A stretch of 64,000 nt of DNA, from assembly GCA_024663395.1 (NCBI GenBank), contig JANFAH010000002.1, forward strand, positions 5,766,001 through 5,830,000, in the 5' to 3' direction. Made by a program: the position numbers and the translations under genes. This document shows positions 26,662 to 38,939 of the stretch, one piece after another. Source of the DNA: Pisolithus tinctorius. Its lineage: Eukaryota > Basidiomycota > Agaricomycetes > Boletales > Pisolithaceae. The notes under the pieces are model-generated. The model was given only the letters and a program-made list of their open reading frames with translations. It made no database searches and was not told the origin of the DNA. Position 1 is the stretch's first letter; each line of letters begins with the position of its first letter.

Positions 26662-28284
26662 TCATGCATCTTTTCTGCCCTCTGTCTCGTAGTCGACATT
26701 AGGGTCAACGTCATCCTCGTCCTCACAATCCAATTTCAATACCTCCAAGTAGCTCTCTGGAACCAGTGCGTGCAGCCCAGCATCTTTGAGTCCGTCCTTG
26801 ACGACGACTGCCCAGCCTACACCTCCACCTCGCCCGAGAACACGTACAACCTGGTCTTCTTCCAATCGCATTTCGGCTGTGCCTTCGGGTTCAAAGGGAT
26901 AGAGCGCGCGATAGAGACCTGGCAGGAGGTCATCCCCAGCGAGGTCCTCGTCCTCGTCCTCGTCGGCTTGTGAGAAGGAAAGATCTGCGGAATCGGCGGG
27001 AAAGTCTTCCTCGACATCGAGGTACTCAGCATCCGAATCCGAGTCAGCTTCGAAGTTGCGATCTAGGTCAGATCGGCTGGGTACGTCGGGGCTTGTAATG
27101 TCGGAGGCATTACGGCTGCTCATACCCATACGGGGGGGTATACCCCATCCCCATCTGAACGCTCCCCACCCATTTTGGTTTCCCCAACTATCGTCATCAT
27201 CGTTCCCGCCATCTCCATTCTCACTGCTAGTGGTGGTTGTAGTCGTAGACGAAGTTGTGGACGCAGTAGACGTGGAGGAATGTGTGCGTTTGCGGAGTTT
27301 ACGGGCTAGAACGCGTGGTCGGTTTGGGCGCGGTACATGCGGGCCATTGCCTGAGAAGCGGACGTCAGTGGAGGGAAATGCGTAGTCACGGATACAGATG
27401 AGATAAGGAGTCGGTGTAGTCAGAGATCGGGGCTGGGATGATGGGTAGGAGAGGGGCGTGTCGAGGTCATCTTTGATGATGCAGGAAGTGGGCGCATCGA
27501 TGGTTTCATTGGCATCGAGCTCGGTCACGGATTCTGTGACAGCGGACATGGGGGTGTTTGAGATGTCTTTTGGTCGACGACCGCTTGGGTTGCGTGAGAG
27601 GGACGTGGTAGTAGAAGGTGAGAGAGAGGAGGGTCCCATGCTTGTTGAGGGAGGTCTCGATGTTGTGGTACCAGATGGCGGACGGGAACGCCCTGTCGAG
27701 GAAGAGCGGGAGAGACGACCCGAAGCACGACGGGATATAACTGGAGAAGGTGGAGCTGGACGGGACGATGTGAGAGAAGTCGTGGAATGCGTGCTTAATC
27801 TGTGGACGTCGTGAATGGATTGGCAGGAGGTCGGGGTCGGGGTCGGTGCGAAGCCTGAGGACGGGGGTGTCGTCGGCGGTTCCTCGGATGGGGCGTGTGG
27901 CGAGTTTTGGGGTAAATCCTGAAAGGATGGCATGCGCAAGAGCGATGTTGGGATGTTGAGTAAGGAGACGATGAAGCGGGGTAGGAACGAGCGAATAAGA
28001 GTCAATACACGTATAGGACTTACCACTCCATTGGGAGGGTCGACGTCGTCAGCTGGGGGACTGGCACTAGGCCTGATATTGGGAATGTCGCCGGGGTCGT
28101 CTTGGTGCGGATCTCCATCTTTGGAATGTTTTCTTAATAGTGCAAATTCGTGTGCAACTGGGATGGGGGGAGGCAGGAAAGACGAGCCTGGCGATGGAAA
28201 TGGGGTCTCTGCAAAGGGTAAGCTAAGCCATTGGGTTCATCGGGTGGCGACGGGGGACATACCTTTGGACGATGTCATCGTCAT
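26662..28284 (-). CDS. SH3-domain protein (Nbp2/Skb5-like)
   Basis: Three exons (28284-28263, 28208-28024, 27918-26662) give 487 aa. The SH3 domain lies in the last quarter: YRALYPFEPEGTAEMRLEED, then VVRVLGRGGGVGWAVVV and HALVPESYLEVL, which cover the ALYDF-, W- and P-x-x-Y-type landmarks of SH3. The long N-terminal part is Ser/Thr/Pro-rich and acidic further on, with no other domain visible. Yeast Nbp2 and fission-yeast Skb5 have one SH3 domain of this kind and recruit phosphatases or kinases in stress signalling; that role here is inference. The first exon is only 22 nt long. Confidence 0.75.
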
Positions 28285-28408
28285 CGAAGGGTAACAAGTC
28301 GAGCTCAAGTCAGAGGCGATAAGCTGCCTTCTGTCTGCCTAGCGACATGCGCAACGGTGACCAGGTTGAGGATTAGGTAATCACCACTCCATTTCGGATT
28401 CAGCGACC
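28285..28408. promoter_or_regulatory. shared divergent promoter
   Basis: Only 124 bp separate the start codons of the SH3 gene (minus) and the alkyltransferase gene (plus). Both 5' UTRs and both core promoters must fit here, so it is a bidirectional promoter. No clear TATA box was seen. Confidence 0.6.
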
Positions 28409-29014
28409 ATGCCTGCAGTCAGGGAGAAACTCGGCCTCTCCTCGGTGGATGGGCAAAAGTTGTCGCAGCCGCGTTCAAACAGACCTCACCCACCGACATT
28501 CATAGATACGAGTCCAGATTATCCGACGGAACAGGCTCGCAGAGCCACTTTCAGGACCAAGCAAGGCAAAGTACATCCCCCCCTCCCCGGTATCCACGCA
28601 TCTACGAGTCTCGTCGCTAACGTGGATCATGTCATTAGAAGCTGACGGCGTTCCAATGGGCAGTGTACGATTTCACGAGAAAGGTACCCTGTGGGCGGGT
28701 AACAACGTACAAGGACGTTTGTACTGCTATTGGCCGAGGATCCCCCCGGTCCGGTGCGTGCCGCAGTTCGCTGGATGGGGCCAACCTCTCACATAAAATG
28801 CCCTTCCGTAGTAGGAGCTGCTCTTCGGAACAACCCTTTCGCACCCTCCGTACCGTGCCATAGGGTCATTGCATCTAATTGTTACGTGGGTGGATTCCTT
28901 GGCGAATGGGGGGCCAGTCGATGCAGCGCGAAGATTCATATGCTTACCAACGAAGGTGTGGAGTTTACGACCGATGGTTATCTTGCAAACAAAGGCGTGG
29001 TTTGGAGAGGATAA
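28409..29014 (+). CDS. O6-alkylguanine-DNA alkyltransferase (MGMT type)
   Basis: Three exons (28409-28570, 28639-28753, 28812-29014) give 159 aa. The helix-turn-helix part is VPCGRVTTYKDV, the Asn hinge and active site are NNPFAPSVPCHRVIASN, and the downstream VGGFLGEWG is also family-typical. The reactive cysteine of PCHR is present, so this is a suicide alkyltransferase rather than a Cys-less ATL protein. It would move an alkyl group from guanine O6 in DNA to its own cysteine. The protein is essentially the C-terminal domain with a short N-terminal extension, as in small fungal homologues. The exon 1 start and splice to KKLTAFQWAVYDF are in phase. Confidence 0.92.
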
Positions 29015-29399
29015 CGGTTCATTCTGTCAATGTGCCACTTAAACGGGTTTGATGAACTAGTTAGGAGTCTCAGAGAACGACGTTGCCGGAAGGAGAATGG
29101 AGATAAGTATTGACCGGGTTTTACGCACAGGTTGTATCGATATTTGTGTAAATAATATATTCACGAGAGAATCGTACGAGAACAGTCGTGATTATGCTCG
29201 GGAACGCATAAAGACATACATACATGAGGCATATGTACATCGGGCATGTGTAGTATGTACGTGCGCGTCTAATGACAATGATCGCATAGGTAAACGCATC
29301 CTCGCATACTAAATAACCCAACTTCGCGCCGCAAAAGTCCATGCAGAACGTTCGCTTCAAGTTCTCGTTCCACAGAGTATTCTGTGGAATTGGACTCAA
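29015..29399. other. convergent intergenic region
   Basis: A 385-bp AT-richer stretch between two genes that end toward each other. No coding content seen; it should hold both 3' UTRs. Confidence 0.5.
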
Positions 29400-32378
29400 T
29401 CATCCATGCCCCGCACCGTTCTGCTGCGAGCTCACCCCGAGGGTCTGGCGGAGCAGTAGATCAACATGGTCCCGTTCGTCGACAATACGCTCCATCTCGT
29501 GCTCCCACCGCGCTACGCGCTGCTCGTAGATCGTCCGCAGTTCGTCTAGACTTACCAGCGCAGTCCCGAGAGCCCGCTTTAGTTCACCCTCTCGGGCATC
29601 CGAGTTTCCATCGGGTCCGTCGCCTGATGTGGTACTGGCGTTTGCTAGCTGCTGGATGAGAGACGTGTTCCGTGTGCGCGCAGCACGCCGGCGGCTCGCG
29701 ATACCCTTAAATGCTGTACGGACGGTGGCCATGGCTGGCGACTTGTCAAGTTGCTCCCGTCGAACGAAACGCGAAGTAAGCGAATGGAGCTTGTTAGAAT
29801 GAGACGGCGCAGCAAGCAAGACCATAGTGGTATCTGTCTCAAAATCGAGTGCCTGGAACTGGTCGAGCATAATCGTGAGTGCCAACCACACGAAGAATAC
29901 GTATTCAACTTACCGCCTGCTGCAGTGCTTCCCATCGCGCCTCCCACCTCCGCCGCCGCTTATCGAGATTAGAAATATATGTCGGGTGATACTCCAGATA
30001 AATCAATTCCCTGTCATCCTCGCCCTCATCCACCCACTCCCCATCAACATCCGTGTCATCGCTAACCCACGCCACCTCCTCATGGACATCGTACCGCTCC
30101 TCTCCTGCAGTCTCCTCCCCGGATGAGCACGGTTCAGGGCTTGTGTCCCTTGGCTGCGTACTCTCTACGCGAGGAGGCGGCTGGACTTTGTCCCGGCTTG
30201 CACTCTCACTCGTGACCGCCTTACGCAAATTGACCGATTTCTCGCGCCGCTTGAGACCTCGCCCTCGGGAGGATCGGGCCGGAAGGTTTACCGGTTGATG
30301 ACTTGGACTAGAGCGCATGCTCATCGAGTCAAAGCGGTGACGCGTACCACCAAACGCACGAGTCGACTGCAAGAAAGTCCATGGGTTATATCCTGATCTC
30401 GGGAACGGCGTCGACGACGGCGAAAACGTAGAGTCCGAGAGAACAGCGTGGTTATTGAGCGCATACATCTGCATTTGAAGTGCAATTTGTTCCTCGATAG
30501 AGGCCGGGTCGTATGTGGTTGATGGTGCCGTTGGCGGCGCGTAGGCAACATTTCGTCGGACATGCGAAAAAGGGAACGGGTATGGAGACCCAACCGGAGC
30601 TGGACTGGGTTGAATGCTGGAGATTAGCGGGGACGGAGATGGTGCGGCAGTCTGGCTGTGTGGCGTCGGAGGGATGGGTGCATTTGGTCTGACCGACTGG
30701 AAATATGTTTGCAGATATGTTGCTGCAGGGTCGTCGTAATGCTGGTCGTCCACGTGAACTTGTGTGTGCAAGGTATGCGATCTGTGGTTATGGTTGAAAT
30801 TTTGTTGCGCCTGATGAGAGACTTCCACACTGCGCTGATCGCGGTTATCCCTTGCCTCGTTAAACACACGGTTTTGCTCAGGACGCGAAGGAGGTTCTGT
30901 ACGAGCATATACCAGTAAGTCTGCACGCGTTTACCATGACCACAGTACTCACGAGTCTCTACTGCTGTCCTAACAGGCACTCTTTGGTTGACGATCGCAT
31001 CAAAACTCTGCAAACCAAGTTGGTCTGTGGAGCCATTCCGATGGTGCTTGGCAATGCTAGCCACCCGTTGGTTAACGGGATGTATGTAATGTGGCTCAGG
31101 AAGGTTAGCACTCGGCGACCTCGGCGTATAAGACCCAGAACCCCCATCCTCGTCATTGTCATTATGCGCATACTCGTGATCATTTTCAATTAATGTGTCG
31201 TCGTCGTCGTCATCTCTGTGAGGATCACTTCCGTGATCATACTGAAGGTGACCAGTGCTCTTCTTCAAAGCAACATCATCTTCCTGTTCTTCTTGAACGG
31301 GTAGTGATTTATCGGGAGTACGGGTCTTCATGGCTTGTAAGGGTGGTGTTTGGCTGGCCAACTTGCTCGCAGCTGGTGGAGTCGTCCTCACATCACTAGT
31401 AACCGGCGCACCTGAAGGTTTGCGCACGGTAGGCGGCGGAGTAGGAATGCGCGTATGCGGTGGCTGATACGGCTCGCGTTTGAAGGAGCCGTAATCATTC
31501 GTGGGCGGGCCCTCCCCTGACGAACTCTGTGCGGTGAGATAAGGCGGGGATTTGCGTTCCGGCGACAAGTTCCGTGGCTGTGGATGAATCTGAGAGGACC
31601 CTGGACTTGCAGGAAGCGGTCGGTCGCGTACTCGGACGCTCTCATTTGTTTGCTGAACGTCCCTATCACGTTCCCGTTCTGTGCGCACCGGACGCCTTCC
31701 GTTTTCTAGATCTTTCGGGCTATTATGCCCGCTCCCTCTGACCCTGTCCAACACAGAATCTTTGTAAGGGGATGGTGCCTCGCGCACGTAAACCGGACCG
31801 CTTTGCGCGCCGCCGGCGTACGCAACGCCGACCGTTCCCGGAGCGGGAGGTTGTGGTTGTTGGCTCATGGCCTGCGCATAGTCAGCACGCTCAATCTCAG
31901 CCATGAGTTCGTCAGTCATTTGCCAGTTTTCCTCCACAGTATGATATGAAGTCAAGAATTGTGGTGCATTCCTGTTGACGGGTCGCGGACAACCCATCTG
32001 GGGGTTCGTCTGGGCGTGAGCATGAATGTTCGGTTGGCTAATGGAATGCATTGGCGGAGGAGGGGCAGGCAGGGATTGACTGTGTACGTGGGCGGGGCCA
32101 GGGGAGTAATGCTCCTGCACAACGTCTTCTCGTATATGAGAAGGCTGGACCGGTGGAGAAGGGAGCTTTGACACGTTGCCTTGTGGAGGTTGTGTCATGG
32201 GTGGAGGCGTTGAACGCTTCGATTGGGGTGACATGTTAAGGGATGCAGGGCTTCCCTGCTGAGACTGCCGCTGGTTGGGCTGCGCGTTTGCAGCACTCAT
32301 GAGTTGCATGACAGAAGGAACGATCGGCATCGACTGCGACTTCAGTGCTCGTTGCCTATCGCGTGGGGACGGAGACAT
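29400..32378 (-). CDS. large disordered protein, function unknown
   Basis: Three exons (32378-30953, 30896-29914, 29858-29400) give 955 aa. I do not recognise the family. Exon 1 is Pro/Ser/Gln/His-rich with an aspartate run near its end; exon 2 continues low complexity and ends in an acidic segment followed by the basic DKRRRRWEARWEALQQA. Exon 3 has better-looking sequence: VRREQLDKSPAMATVRTAFK, an Arg-rich patch, and a C-terminal amphipathic helix LRTIYEQRVARWEHEMERIV that may form a coiled coil. The conserved C-terminus could be an interaction module. The ATG at 32378 is the first one supported; an upstream exon is possible because the frame remains open to 32459 and an intron-like sequence lies there. 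Confidence 0.65.
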
Positions 32379-34347
32379 CTCACGAGGTGGAGAGTTTTGA
32401 GCTGGGGCTAGAAAGGACGAGTGTGAGCTACTGATTTTGCTGCGGAACCCAATATGCACAGGAAGATCCGTTTTCGCTTTTATAATAGGAATGTAGGAAG
32501 ATGGATGTAGGGAGAATGGGGTAAAGGGTGAAGAATGAATCCAGACGAGAAGGAACGTATATAGCCAGACAGATGTGACGAAAAACGTAAATCACATTCG
32601 CTGTGGGACTATCGACAAACTGCGTCGGCAATCGCGAATGATCGTCAGAGAATCGTGGTCCAGTGGCGAAGTGCAAGGACCTAGTATCAGAAGCAAGAAA
32701 AAAGCTAACCTTGAGCACCAGAAAACATCAGCGTCTTTCTTGTTCGTTGGGGAGACTGACTGGACATGGGATTTTAGCGGATGCGCCCGATGTAAAAGTG
32801 ATTGCGACGTCGGCTGGGGAGAGACAAGAGAACAAAAAGAAAAGTAAGATCGGAAACGTTGATAACAAGGAGGAATAAGACGTACGCGCGTTTCCAACGT
32901 GGACCGGACGACGACAACGTTGCACGACAGCTGCTGAGCACGCAAGGGGGTCGGCAGCCACGAATGGAAGCTGCCTTGAGGCAATGACGCCCGGATTCGG
33001 CTCTTGTAGGCTTCCGCGCCGTAAGAAGCATTTCCTACGTTCATCACCGTCCGTCAAAAGACGGCTGTCCTGCACTAGAACAGCGTCAGAATGTTGGCTA
33101 GAATCCCCAGCGTATCAAGGAAACCCATGGCAGCCCATTAACCAACCAATTGTCCTCCGCTTTTGTCTCCATTGGAGGACAATCAGCTAGGTCACGTGCC
33201 ACACGGCATTGACGACGACTAATCACAGCCTTGTCCAACGTGTCTGCCTGGTGCCAGGTTCAACTCGCGGCTGCCAGCACGATAAGCATCTATCAGGCGA
33301 CCAATCTCTCAGAACGCCGTAGCTGGATAGTTGAAGCAACCACTAAAACGGTATACTTTCCTTCAGGCACCCAGCTGACCGCCAAGGCATTCGGCGAAGA
33401 ACCGCGGTGCACGACGTTGTCGTTATGCACTAATATTATGTACACATGCTTGTGCTTTTGTCGCGGGACCCCTGGGTGATAAATACTTAACGGTATGGAC
33501 ATGTGTGCCAGGCCATCAAGGGCTCCATGTCCGCCGTCCACGTTCAATCCGGTATCTCACTCAGCCGGTCTCGCCTGCGGAGTCTCATTGAACTGGTGAG
33601 TTATGACATTCATATCTCAATCCAAGCAGTTGTGCAGCCAGCAACTGGCAGTTTCAGTGCAGCTGATAACGGTATGCTGAGTAGAGCAAACGGTTGGAAT
33701 GATGGCAAACATCCCTGGGCGTTCATAATACATAATCGGCGAAGGCCTGCGACACCGGAAAACCCTTCCGCATTGGCCAGGTACGGATCGCCTGTGAATG
33801 ATGGGATCTACCTCAGATCGTCGTTTCAGGCAGCTGAGGCCCGAGCCCAGCCATTATAAACCTGGACTGCAACTCCGCTCCACGATGAGGATCTCGTCAA
33901 GCGGCCATCACTCATTCAGGGAGTTGCATATGCGTGACCGGAACGTCGAAGAGATGGCGGGCAAGGTCTTCCACACCCACGACGCTGGGGGCCTACTTTA
34001 AGTGTTCTTCACACAAACGGCGTCCACCCAATCCGGAACTGGTCTCAGTTTGAACACGTTCTGGCTTCTTGGGATGCTGAGAATGTGTATCGTCTCCAAT
34101 AATGGGCTACTTACTTGAGGTTGAGCACTAAAAGTAGACGACAAAATGACCACTATGTAGGGGAACGAATTCTTACCACTACCGTTTAGAAGGAGATATG
34201 AGGGGTATTCAAGTTCGGCTTCGGGAATAGTTGCAACAGAATATTGTGATTGTGGAAAGGTCGGACCGATGTCATTGGTGCTCCCACCGTAAGCCTGAAG
34301 AGCGCACATCAGGTGCAATTTCAAGACAAGATCTAACCATCGATCAC
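32379..34347. other. divergent intergenic region
   Basis: About 2 kb between two genes that start away from each other. No convincing gene was recognised. It contains one copy of a dispersed repeat (34191-34246) that recurs 2.7 kb away. Confidence 0.4.
34191..34246 (+). repeat. HET-flanking direct repeat, copy 1
   Basis: A 55-bp stretch beginning AGGAGATATGAG and containing GGGAATAGTTGCAACA recurs at 36871-36924. This copy keeps CpG (TTCGGCTTCGGG); the other reads ATTGGCTTAGGG. It lies about 100 bp upstream of the HET start codon. Confidence 0.75.
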
Positions 34348-36557
34348 ATGGCCTCCGAGTTTGCAAAACTTTGTGAACTGTGCTCAAAGCTGGACATACA
34401 ACGCATTACGCATCTCCCCCATCCCTGCCGCGAGCTGCTGCCTTGCTCAACATCCCCAAACGTGGGCAGATACCCAGCATATATCGCTCTTGGATCTGTC
34501 GGTGATATCAAGAGTCGGCGCTTAGGTTGCGATCTTTGCTATCTCATCGCCGAAAGACTGGATAAAGAGCCCTCGGACCTCAGTGGAGAATGCCGTATAA
34601 CGGAAATCTCAGAGTTTTGCAATTTCAAGTTGCCGAGGACAGTCGAGGTGCAAGATCTCAGCATTACGCATTTCCATCTTACACAGGCCTCCGTGATTTT
34701 TGATACGTCCGAGGCGAATCTGTTTCAGGGACCTTCCCTCCCTTGGGAACTCAAATCGAGAGATACCCGAGGAACCCACTACATTCTTTGTTTGCAGGTC
34801 AGCAACAACCGTATCTTGTCAAGTTGAAACTTAACAGTGAGATCAAGGCTAAGGCCAGATCCTACGCCGAAGCAGGAAATCCAACTCTGGTATCCACCCA
34901 AACGGAACAAGAATTTCTCGGCACCATCGGCGGCAGATGCGTTTCCGTACAAGTAAATACACAGCTCATACGCTCATGGCTCGAACAGTGTGAAAGCGAG
35001 CACGGGAGGGATTGCAGGCCTTCCTTGCCACTTCCGGTGGAACAAGCTAGAGAGCCGACCTTCGTGATCGATGTGATCCAGTCATGCCTCGTGTATACCC
35101 CTTCGCAATGCCGCTACGTTGCCTTAAGTTATGTCTGGGGTACAGTTCCCGTTTACAAGCACCTTCAAGAGAACACCCAAAATCTTCGGAAGACAGGTTC
35201 CTTACACTCATTGCCTATCCCCGCCACAATTCGAGATGCCATTATCCTAGTACACGCCATCGGAGAGCGCTACCTATGGGTAGACTCACTTTGTATCATC
35301 CAAAATGACTTGGAGATGCTGCAAGCGGAGATCACGCGGATGGGATCAATTTATTCGAAAGCTCTGTTTACTATAATCGCCGCCTCTGGGGATAATGCAG
35401 ACAGTGGCCTTCCGGGCGTCAGACGGGGATCCCGTGAACAGGTGCAGAAGGCTTTGAAGTTCACCAGCTGTGAACTCCTGACGGTCATTGATGTCCGTCA
35501 GACACCAGGTGGGCTCGACGACACACCATGGGCACAGCGGGCATGGACATTCCAGGAACGAATCTTGTCCAACCGGGTGCTGGTATTCTCGGAGAGTCAA
35601 GTTTACTGGAGTTGTCGTGCAGCAGTGTTCTCAGAAGAACGAGCTCTAGAAGAAGTCCGGGACATCGATCAGCGGCTCTTTTCATTCCCCCAGAAAGTCG
35701 CCGCTGACTGTCTGTCCTGGGAGCCTCTGCAGCCATCTGAGTATGGTGATCTCTATGCTGACCTGCTCTCCGGTTACCGAAAGCGGCGCTTGAGCTATTA
35801 GACAGATATTCTGAACGCTTTTAATGGCGTTTCCGAGATTCTTGCAGCACTCCAGGACGATACATTCTTCTGGGGCCTTCCAGGATCACTTTTTTCATAT
35901 GCAATGACATGGCATTTCACCGGTCATTCTACATGAAACCACGTTCTTGTCCCCATCGTCGGAAGCAACGGCCTCAAAGAGACGATCCCAGTTCCTTCCT
36001 GGAGCTGGGCAGCATGGTCGGGGGACTCAAACCATCCTCCTTTTCTCCATGCTGGAGATGGCGGTCCTGTGCGACCTGTAATTGATTTCAACATAGTGGA
36101 CTCAAAGCATCAGCTGATTAGGATTAAAGAACGGCTGTGGCAGGACCACCCAAATGATGGTGTTCGTCCTTTATGGCAGGAGCAGGAACCTCACCAGCTC
36201 CAATCTCTCATACAGTGTTCCCATTCCCAAATTGGCCAGTTGTACTTCTGGACCAGTTTTGCAAATGTAAGAGCTGTTCGACGCTGGAGAGTCCAGGGAC
36301 TGCATCGGGTGGGTAGGGTGGAATACACACTTTCCCCACCTCCAGATTTTCAACCAGACCAAGGGCCCGCCAATTATCGCTCCGAAATTGTACTCCAGGA
36401 CTTCATCGTGGTTGCGGCACGTGGTGTTAGAACTCTGATCCTTCTGGCTATTGAGTGGAAAGATGGTGTAGCATACCGAGAGGGAACAGTTGCAGTTGAC
36501 GAAGCGGACTGGCTTCAGATCAAGAACAGGCAGTGGCAGTTGATCACACTGGGATGA
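34348..36557 (+). pseudogene. HET-domain protein, two in-frame stops
   Basis: Exon 1 (34348-34797) and the frame from 34848 onward form one HET (heterokaryon incompatibility) protein of about 570 codons. HET hallmarks are YVALSYVWG, RYLWVDSLCIIQND and RAWTFQERILSNRVLVF. The intron 34798-34847 has a clear CTTAAC branch site and an AAG acceptor. After LSY a TAG (35799-35801) interrupts the conserved line; the same frame continues with TDILNAFNGV and FFWGLP, then hits TGA (35934-35936), then runs open through IPVPSWSWAAWSG to the natural stop at 36557. The TGA fits CGA mutated at a CpG. HET proteins trigger cell death on non-self fusion. It is either a recent pseudogene, a truncated 317-codon-plus product still carrying the HET core, or a sequence error. 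Confidence 0.85.
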
Positions 36558-36630
36558 TTTACATAATTACATGGAATGGATAGCTACACACTTCATATGC
36601 TTGCCTCTTTTGCTACCCACTTTAGCATTG

Positions 36631-36665
36631 GAGTTGCAGCGATGAGCCGGGATGTGTTGGATGTT
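36631..36665 (+). repeat. island-bracketing repeat, left copy
   Basis: A 35-bp stretch starting GAGTTGCAGCGATGAGC matches 54391-54425 in 32 of 35 positions, in the same orientation. It lies just left of the CpG-poor island. Confidence 0.75.
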
Positions 36666-36870
36666 AAGTATCTATGCGAGTCACAGTGTTATGCAGGCCA
36701 TATCCACCTATTCTGTTGGACATGATGTTCTTGTCTGCCTGAGAGGAGGGTTAGGTTGATGGACACACTCTGGTTCAGATCCCCCACATGAGAGTGGACA
36801 AGTGTACTGAACATAGTGATTTAGAGGACAGAATGTTCACACTGATAATACTTATGACTGTCATTTGGAT

Positions 36871-36924
36871 GGAGATATGAGAGTATTCAAGATTGGCTTA
36901 GGGAATAGTTGCAACAAAATATTG
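36871..36924 (+). repeat. HET-flanking direct repeat, copy 2
   Basis: Diverged, CpG-free copy of 34191-34246, in the same orientation, at the left edge of the island. It may be the promoter remnant of a tandem second HET copy cut off by transposon insertion. Confidence 0.65.
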
Positions 36925-37187
36925 ACATCTAACCCATGTGGCTCTGCCCTGCTGCTTGGAAGACATACCTGAAGCCACAGTGATAGCAACAATGCATGTG
37001 TGGAGGCTAATGTGGGGACCACCAGGTATGGATGCAATAGTGAGAGAGGGTGATTGGCTCAGAGCTCAGTGTGGTGAAGTGCACCTTAGGCACCAGTTTT
37101 TGGCAGGGCCTCCAGAGAGGAGGGTGGGATGTCCCAAAGTAGTCTCTGAAGCTATCAAGGGACATCCCCACTTCAGGTAACCAATTT

Positions 37188-37330
37188 TCATAAGCATTTA
37201 GGCTGAAGTTTTTCTACAAATCATCCAAGCTAAAAGCCACTCAGACCAGGTCATCCCAGGGACATCTGGCCATGTCCCAGGGCTATTTGCAGTGTGCAGG
37301 ACCTGGGATGTCCCATAATCCCAACCCCAT
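37188..37330 (+). repeat. dispersed repeat, copy 1
   Basis: This stretch, with CAGGGACATCTGGCCATGTC and a following GGGCTAT, matches about 41771-41915 over most of its length. It contains near-palindromic GGGACAT/ATGTCCC pieces like those in the 64-bp arrays. Confidence 0.65.
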
Positions 37331-37333
37331 GTA

Positions 37334-38910
37334 CAGTGGCTCACAAAATTGTCCCAATGTTTGCATGTTTTTCATTAATTATGGTGTAGCAAGTGAACTA
37401 CCATTATTGAGTCCAAGGTGTTGGTGGATGGATTAAAGCAGCTGGTCATGGCTCTCTGATGAGCAATATTACATAATATTTGGATAGAAACTGGTGGCAG
37501 AATACCCAAATGAAAATGAGAGGTCATTGGGACAATTATGTAACTTTGTGATATACTGGAGATGTAGTCCTTGGGAACACATATAAAACATAGTGAGATG
37601 CCTACCAATGCTTACATAATGTATTACATGGTCTACTGAATGATTTGTCAACAAAAAAACAATGCCAAACAGTGATTTTGTACCCCTAAGCCTCCTTGCT
37701 GCAACACAAGTCAAGAAATCACCATTCTGGCTCATCAGGGACATTCTGTCAGGGCAACCTCAGCAAATGCTGGTGTACACTACAGTATAATCAATAGAAT
37801 ATGCTATCAGCACCATTGGTCTCTTCAGACACCTGCTGGAAGTCATTTCCTGCACTGTTTCCCCAGCAATGCCCCATGTATCCTGGAACCAATCAGTACT
37901 GTGAGAGCTGAAAATGATGTGGAGGTCCAATCTGGCATTCATCCTATCATAAGCAAACAAATCACCCATTAACTAGTGGATTTCTGTGAAGGGGAAACTG
38001 GTATGGAGGTCAGGGTGAAGCTAAACCCTCTCTCACTCCAGGTACCATGGGAGGGATATGCTACTGAGCTACCTGGTTGCACATTCCTGGCCTTCTATCT
38101 GGCACTGGATATTTCCTTTAGTCATATATGATCAAATAACTCCTTCCCAGTGATCCCCAGTTCAGCTCAGAGTACAGTCTGGCCAACCCTCCCATGATAC
38201 TTGGAGTGCCCAGGAGGGTTGTGCTTCACCTGAGCCTTCAGGCAGGCTTGTCTTCAGCTGTGATGTAGTAGTTAGTGGGTGATTGGTTTGCTTATGATAG
38301 GATGAATGCCAGATTGGACCTCCACATCATTTTCAGCTCTCACAGTACTGATTGGTTCCAGGATACATGGGGCATTGCTGGGGAAACAGTGCAGGAAATG
38401 ACTTCCAGCAGGTGTCTGAAGAGACCAATGGTGCTGATAGCATATTCTATTGATTATACTGTAGTGTACACCAGCATTTGCTGAGGTTGCCCTGACAGAA
38501 TGTCCCTGATGAGCCAGAATGGTGATTTCTTGACTTGTGTTGCAGCAAGGAGGCTTAGGGGTACAAAATCACTGTTTGGCATTGTTTTTTTGTTGACAAA
38601 TCATTCAGTAGACCATGTAATACATTATGTAAGCATTGGTAGGCATCTCACTATGTTTTATATGTGTTCCCAAGGACTACATCTCCAGTATATCACAAAG
38701 TTACATAATTGTCCCAATGACCTCTCATTTTCATTTGGGTATTCTGCCACCAGTTTCTATCCAAATATTATGTAATATTGCTCATCAGAGAGCCATGACC
38801 AGCTGCTTTAATCCATCCACCAACACCTTGGACTCAATAATGGTAGTTCACTTGCTACACCATAATTAATGAAAAACATGCAAACATTGGGACAATTTTG
38901 TGAGCCACTG
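37334..38910. mobile_element. TA-flanked foldback element (Tc1/mariner-like ends)
   Basis: Two arms, 37334-37974 and 38270-38910, are inverted copies of each other and look essentially identical; the three longest translated segments of the arms match except for one residue at the inner end. The outer ends read CAGTGGCTCACAAAATTG and its complement, and both are flanked by TA, the target duplication of Tc1/mariner elements, whose ends typically begin CAGT. The loop is about 295 bp. No transposase motif was recognised in the arms, so it is probably a non-autonomous element. If transcribed it would form a 641-bp hairpin. Confidence 0.85.
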
Positions 38911-38939
38911 TAGTCCATTTAGTCACAACACATGGGCAG

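Noticed and set aside
35700..35960. An intron that would remove the two HET stops
   Set aside because: The sequence between and around the stops is conserved HET C-terminal coding sequence, and no in-phase donor and acceptor pair brackets both.
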